From Rhodobacterales bacterium (GTDB lineage Bacteria; Pseudomonadota; Alphaproteobacteria; Rhodobacterales; Rhodobacteraceae), in NCBI GenBank assembly GCA_025357355.1, contig JANXPK010000691.1, positions 1-12,625 on the forward strand: a stretch of DNA of 12,625 nucleotides, given 5' to 3'. The number at the start of each line of letters is the position of its first letter. Position 1 is the stretch's first letter. The position numbers and the translations under genes were made by a program. This document shows positions 12,303-12,625 of the stretch, piece by piece. Below the pieces are notes generated by a model that saw only the letters and a list, made by a program, of their open reading frames with translations, did not search any database and was not told the DNA's origin.

Positions 12303-12625
12303 CTTGGGTCCGCGGACAAGGCCCGCGCCACACCGCGCAATTCGGCAAGACCGCGCAGCCGCCCGATGAAAGGATAGCCGGGATGGGTCTGGCGATCCGC
12401 ATCGGCCAGAAGCTCGTGGCCGTGATCGGGGCGCATCGGGATCTGGGCGTAGGCCAGACCCTCGGACGCGCGGCGATCCTCTTCATTCAGCAGGGCGGCG
12501 ATGAGGGCGACCATATCGGTGTCGCCGTCGAGATGCGCGGCCTCTTCGAAGGAGCCGTCGGGCTCTTTGCGGACATTGCGCAGATGGGCAAAGCGGATGC
12601 GCTTGGCAAAGCGGCGGGCGATGGC
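12299..12625 (-). CDS. uxuA: Mannonate dehydratase, C-terminal part (5' end outside the window)
   Basis: The frame is open from the right edge to the TGA at 12299-12301, giving the last 108 residues. The sequence IARRFAKRIRFAHLRNVRKEPDGSFEEAAHLDGDTDM, followed by IPMRPDHGHELLADADRQTHPGYPFIGRLRGLAELRGVARAL, matches the C-terminus of UxuA. This includes FAHLRNV and RPDHGH, parts of the metal and substrate site in this TIM-barrel enzyme. UxuA dehydrates D-mannonate to 2-keto-3-deoxy-gluconate in glucuronate catabolism and uses Fe2+ or Mn2+. The stop overlaps the methyltransferase start by 4 nt. Other uxu/uxa genes, if present, would lie to the right of the window. Confidence 0.92.
   Translation of the reverse strand, partial: AIARRFAKRIRFAHLRNVRKEPDGSFEEAAHLDGDTDMVALIAALLNEEDRRASEGLAYAQIPMRPDHGHELLADADRQTHPGYPFIGRLRGLAELRGVARALSADPR

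Noticed and set aside
1..12625. A defence island, prophage, CRISPR or biosynthetic cluster
   Set aside because: No nuclease, helicase, transposase, integrase, cas, NRPS/PKS or phage gene is visible, and base composition looks even across the window.

Overview
The window is about 12.6 kb of high-GC DNA, densely packed with ordinary chromosomal genes. The gene families and an intergenic repeat ending in a GTGGAGnATTTTTGCCAAGATGAAG-type tail suggest an alphaproteobacterium, most likely Rhodobacterales (Rhodobacteraceae/Paracoccaceae). That placement is an inference from recognised sequence style, not from a search. I see no tRNA, rRNA, CRISPR array, transposase, integrase or phage gene, and no gap between genes longer than about 200 bases.

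Left part (1-5503). A partial monovalent cation:proton antiporter (YbaL/KefB type) on the minus strand runs off the left edge. It is divergent from a plus-strand series: a YcaQ/AlkX-like DNA glycosylase, a ThDP-dependent enzyme annotated in relatives as acetolactate synthase large subunit but resembling benzoylformate decarboxylase, a cytosolic six-blade TolB-like beta-propeller, and a small rhodanese. The last two are 16 nt apart and probably form an operon. An intergenic repeat (copy 1) separates the ThDP enzyme from the propeller gene.

Middle part (5500-8529). Strands alternate here. A SRPBCC-fold protein (minus) shares a CTAG stop tetranucleotide with the rhodanese and is divergent from a small secreted protein with a Tat-like signal. 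Next comes a YafY-type HTH/WYL regulator (minus), divergent from a glutathione S-transferase-like gene. Their short shared spacer holds a direct repeat with a 10-bp period, a good candidate operator. A VOC/glyoxalase-fold protein converges on the GST.

Right part (8596-12625). All genes are on the minus strand. In transcription order they are: the C-terminal part of mannonate dehydratase (uxuA), a SAM methyltransferase whose start overlaps the uxuA stop by ATGA, AMP nucleosidase (amn), an HU-family DNA-binding protein with a structured leader and a clear intrinsic terminator, an EamA-type exporter, and the VOC gene. Copy 2 of the intergenic repeat lies between the methyltransferase and amn.

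I found no convincing new multi-gene system. The most notable signals are non-coding: two covarying copies of the hairpin repeat, the WYL/GST direct repeat, the overlapping hairpins in the HU leader, and palindromes in several promoter regions. The biochemically open genes are the ThDP enzyme, the propeller-rhodanese pair and the secreted orphan.
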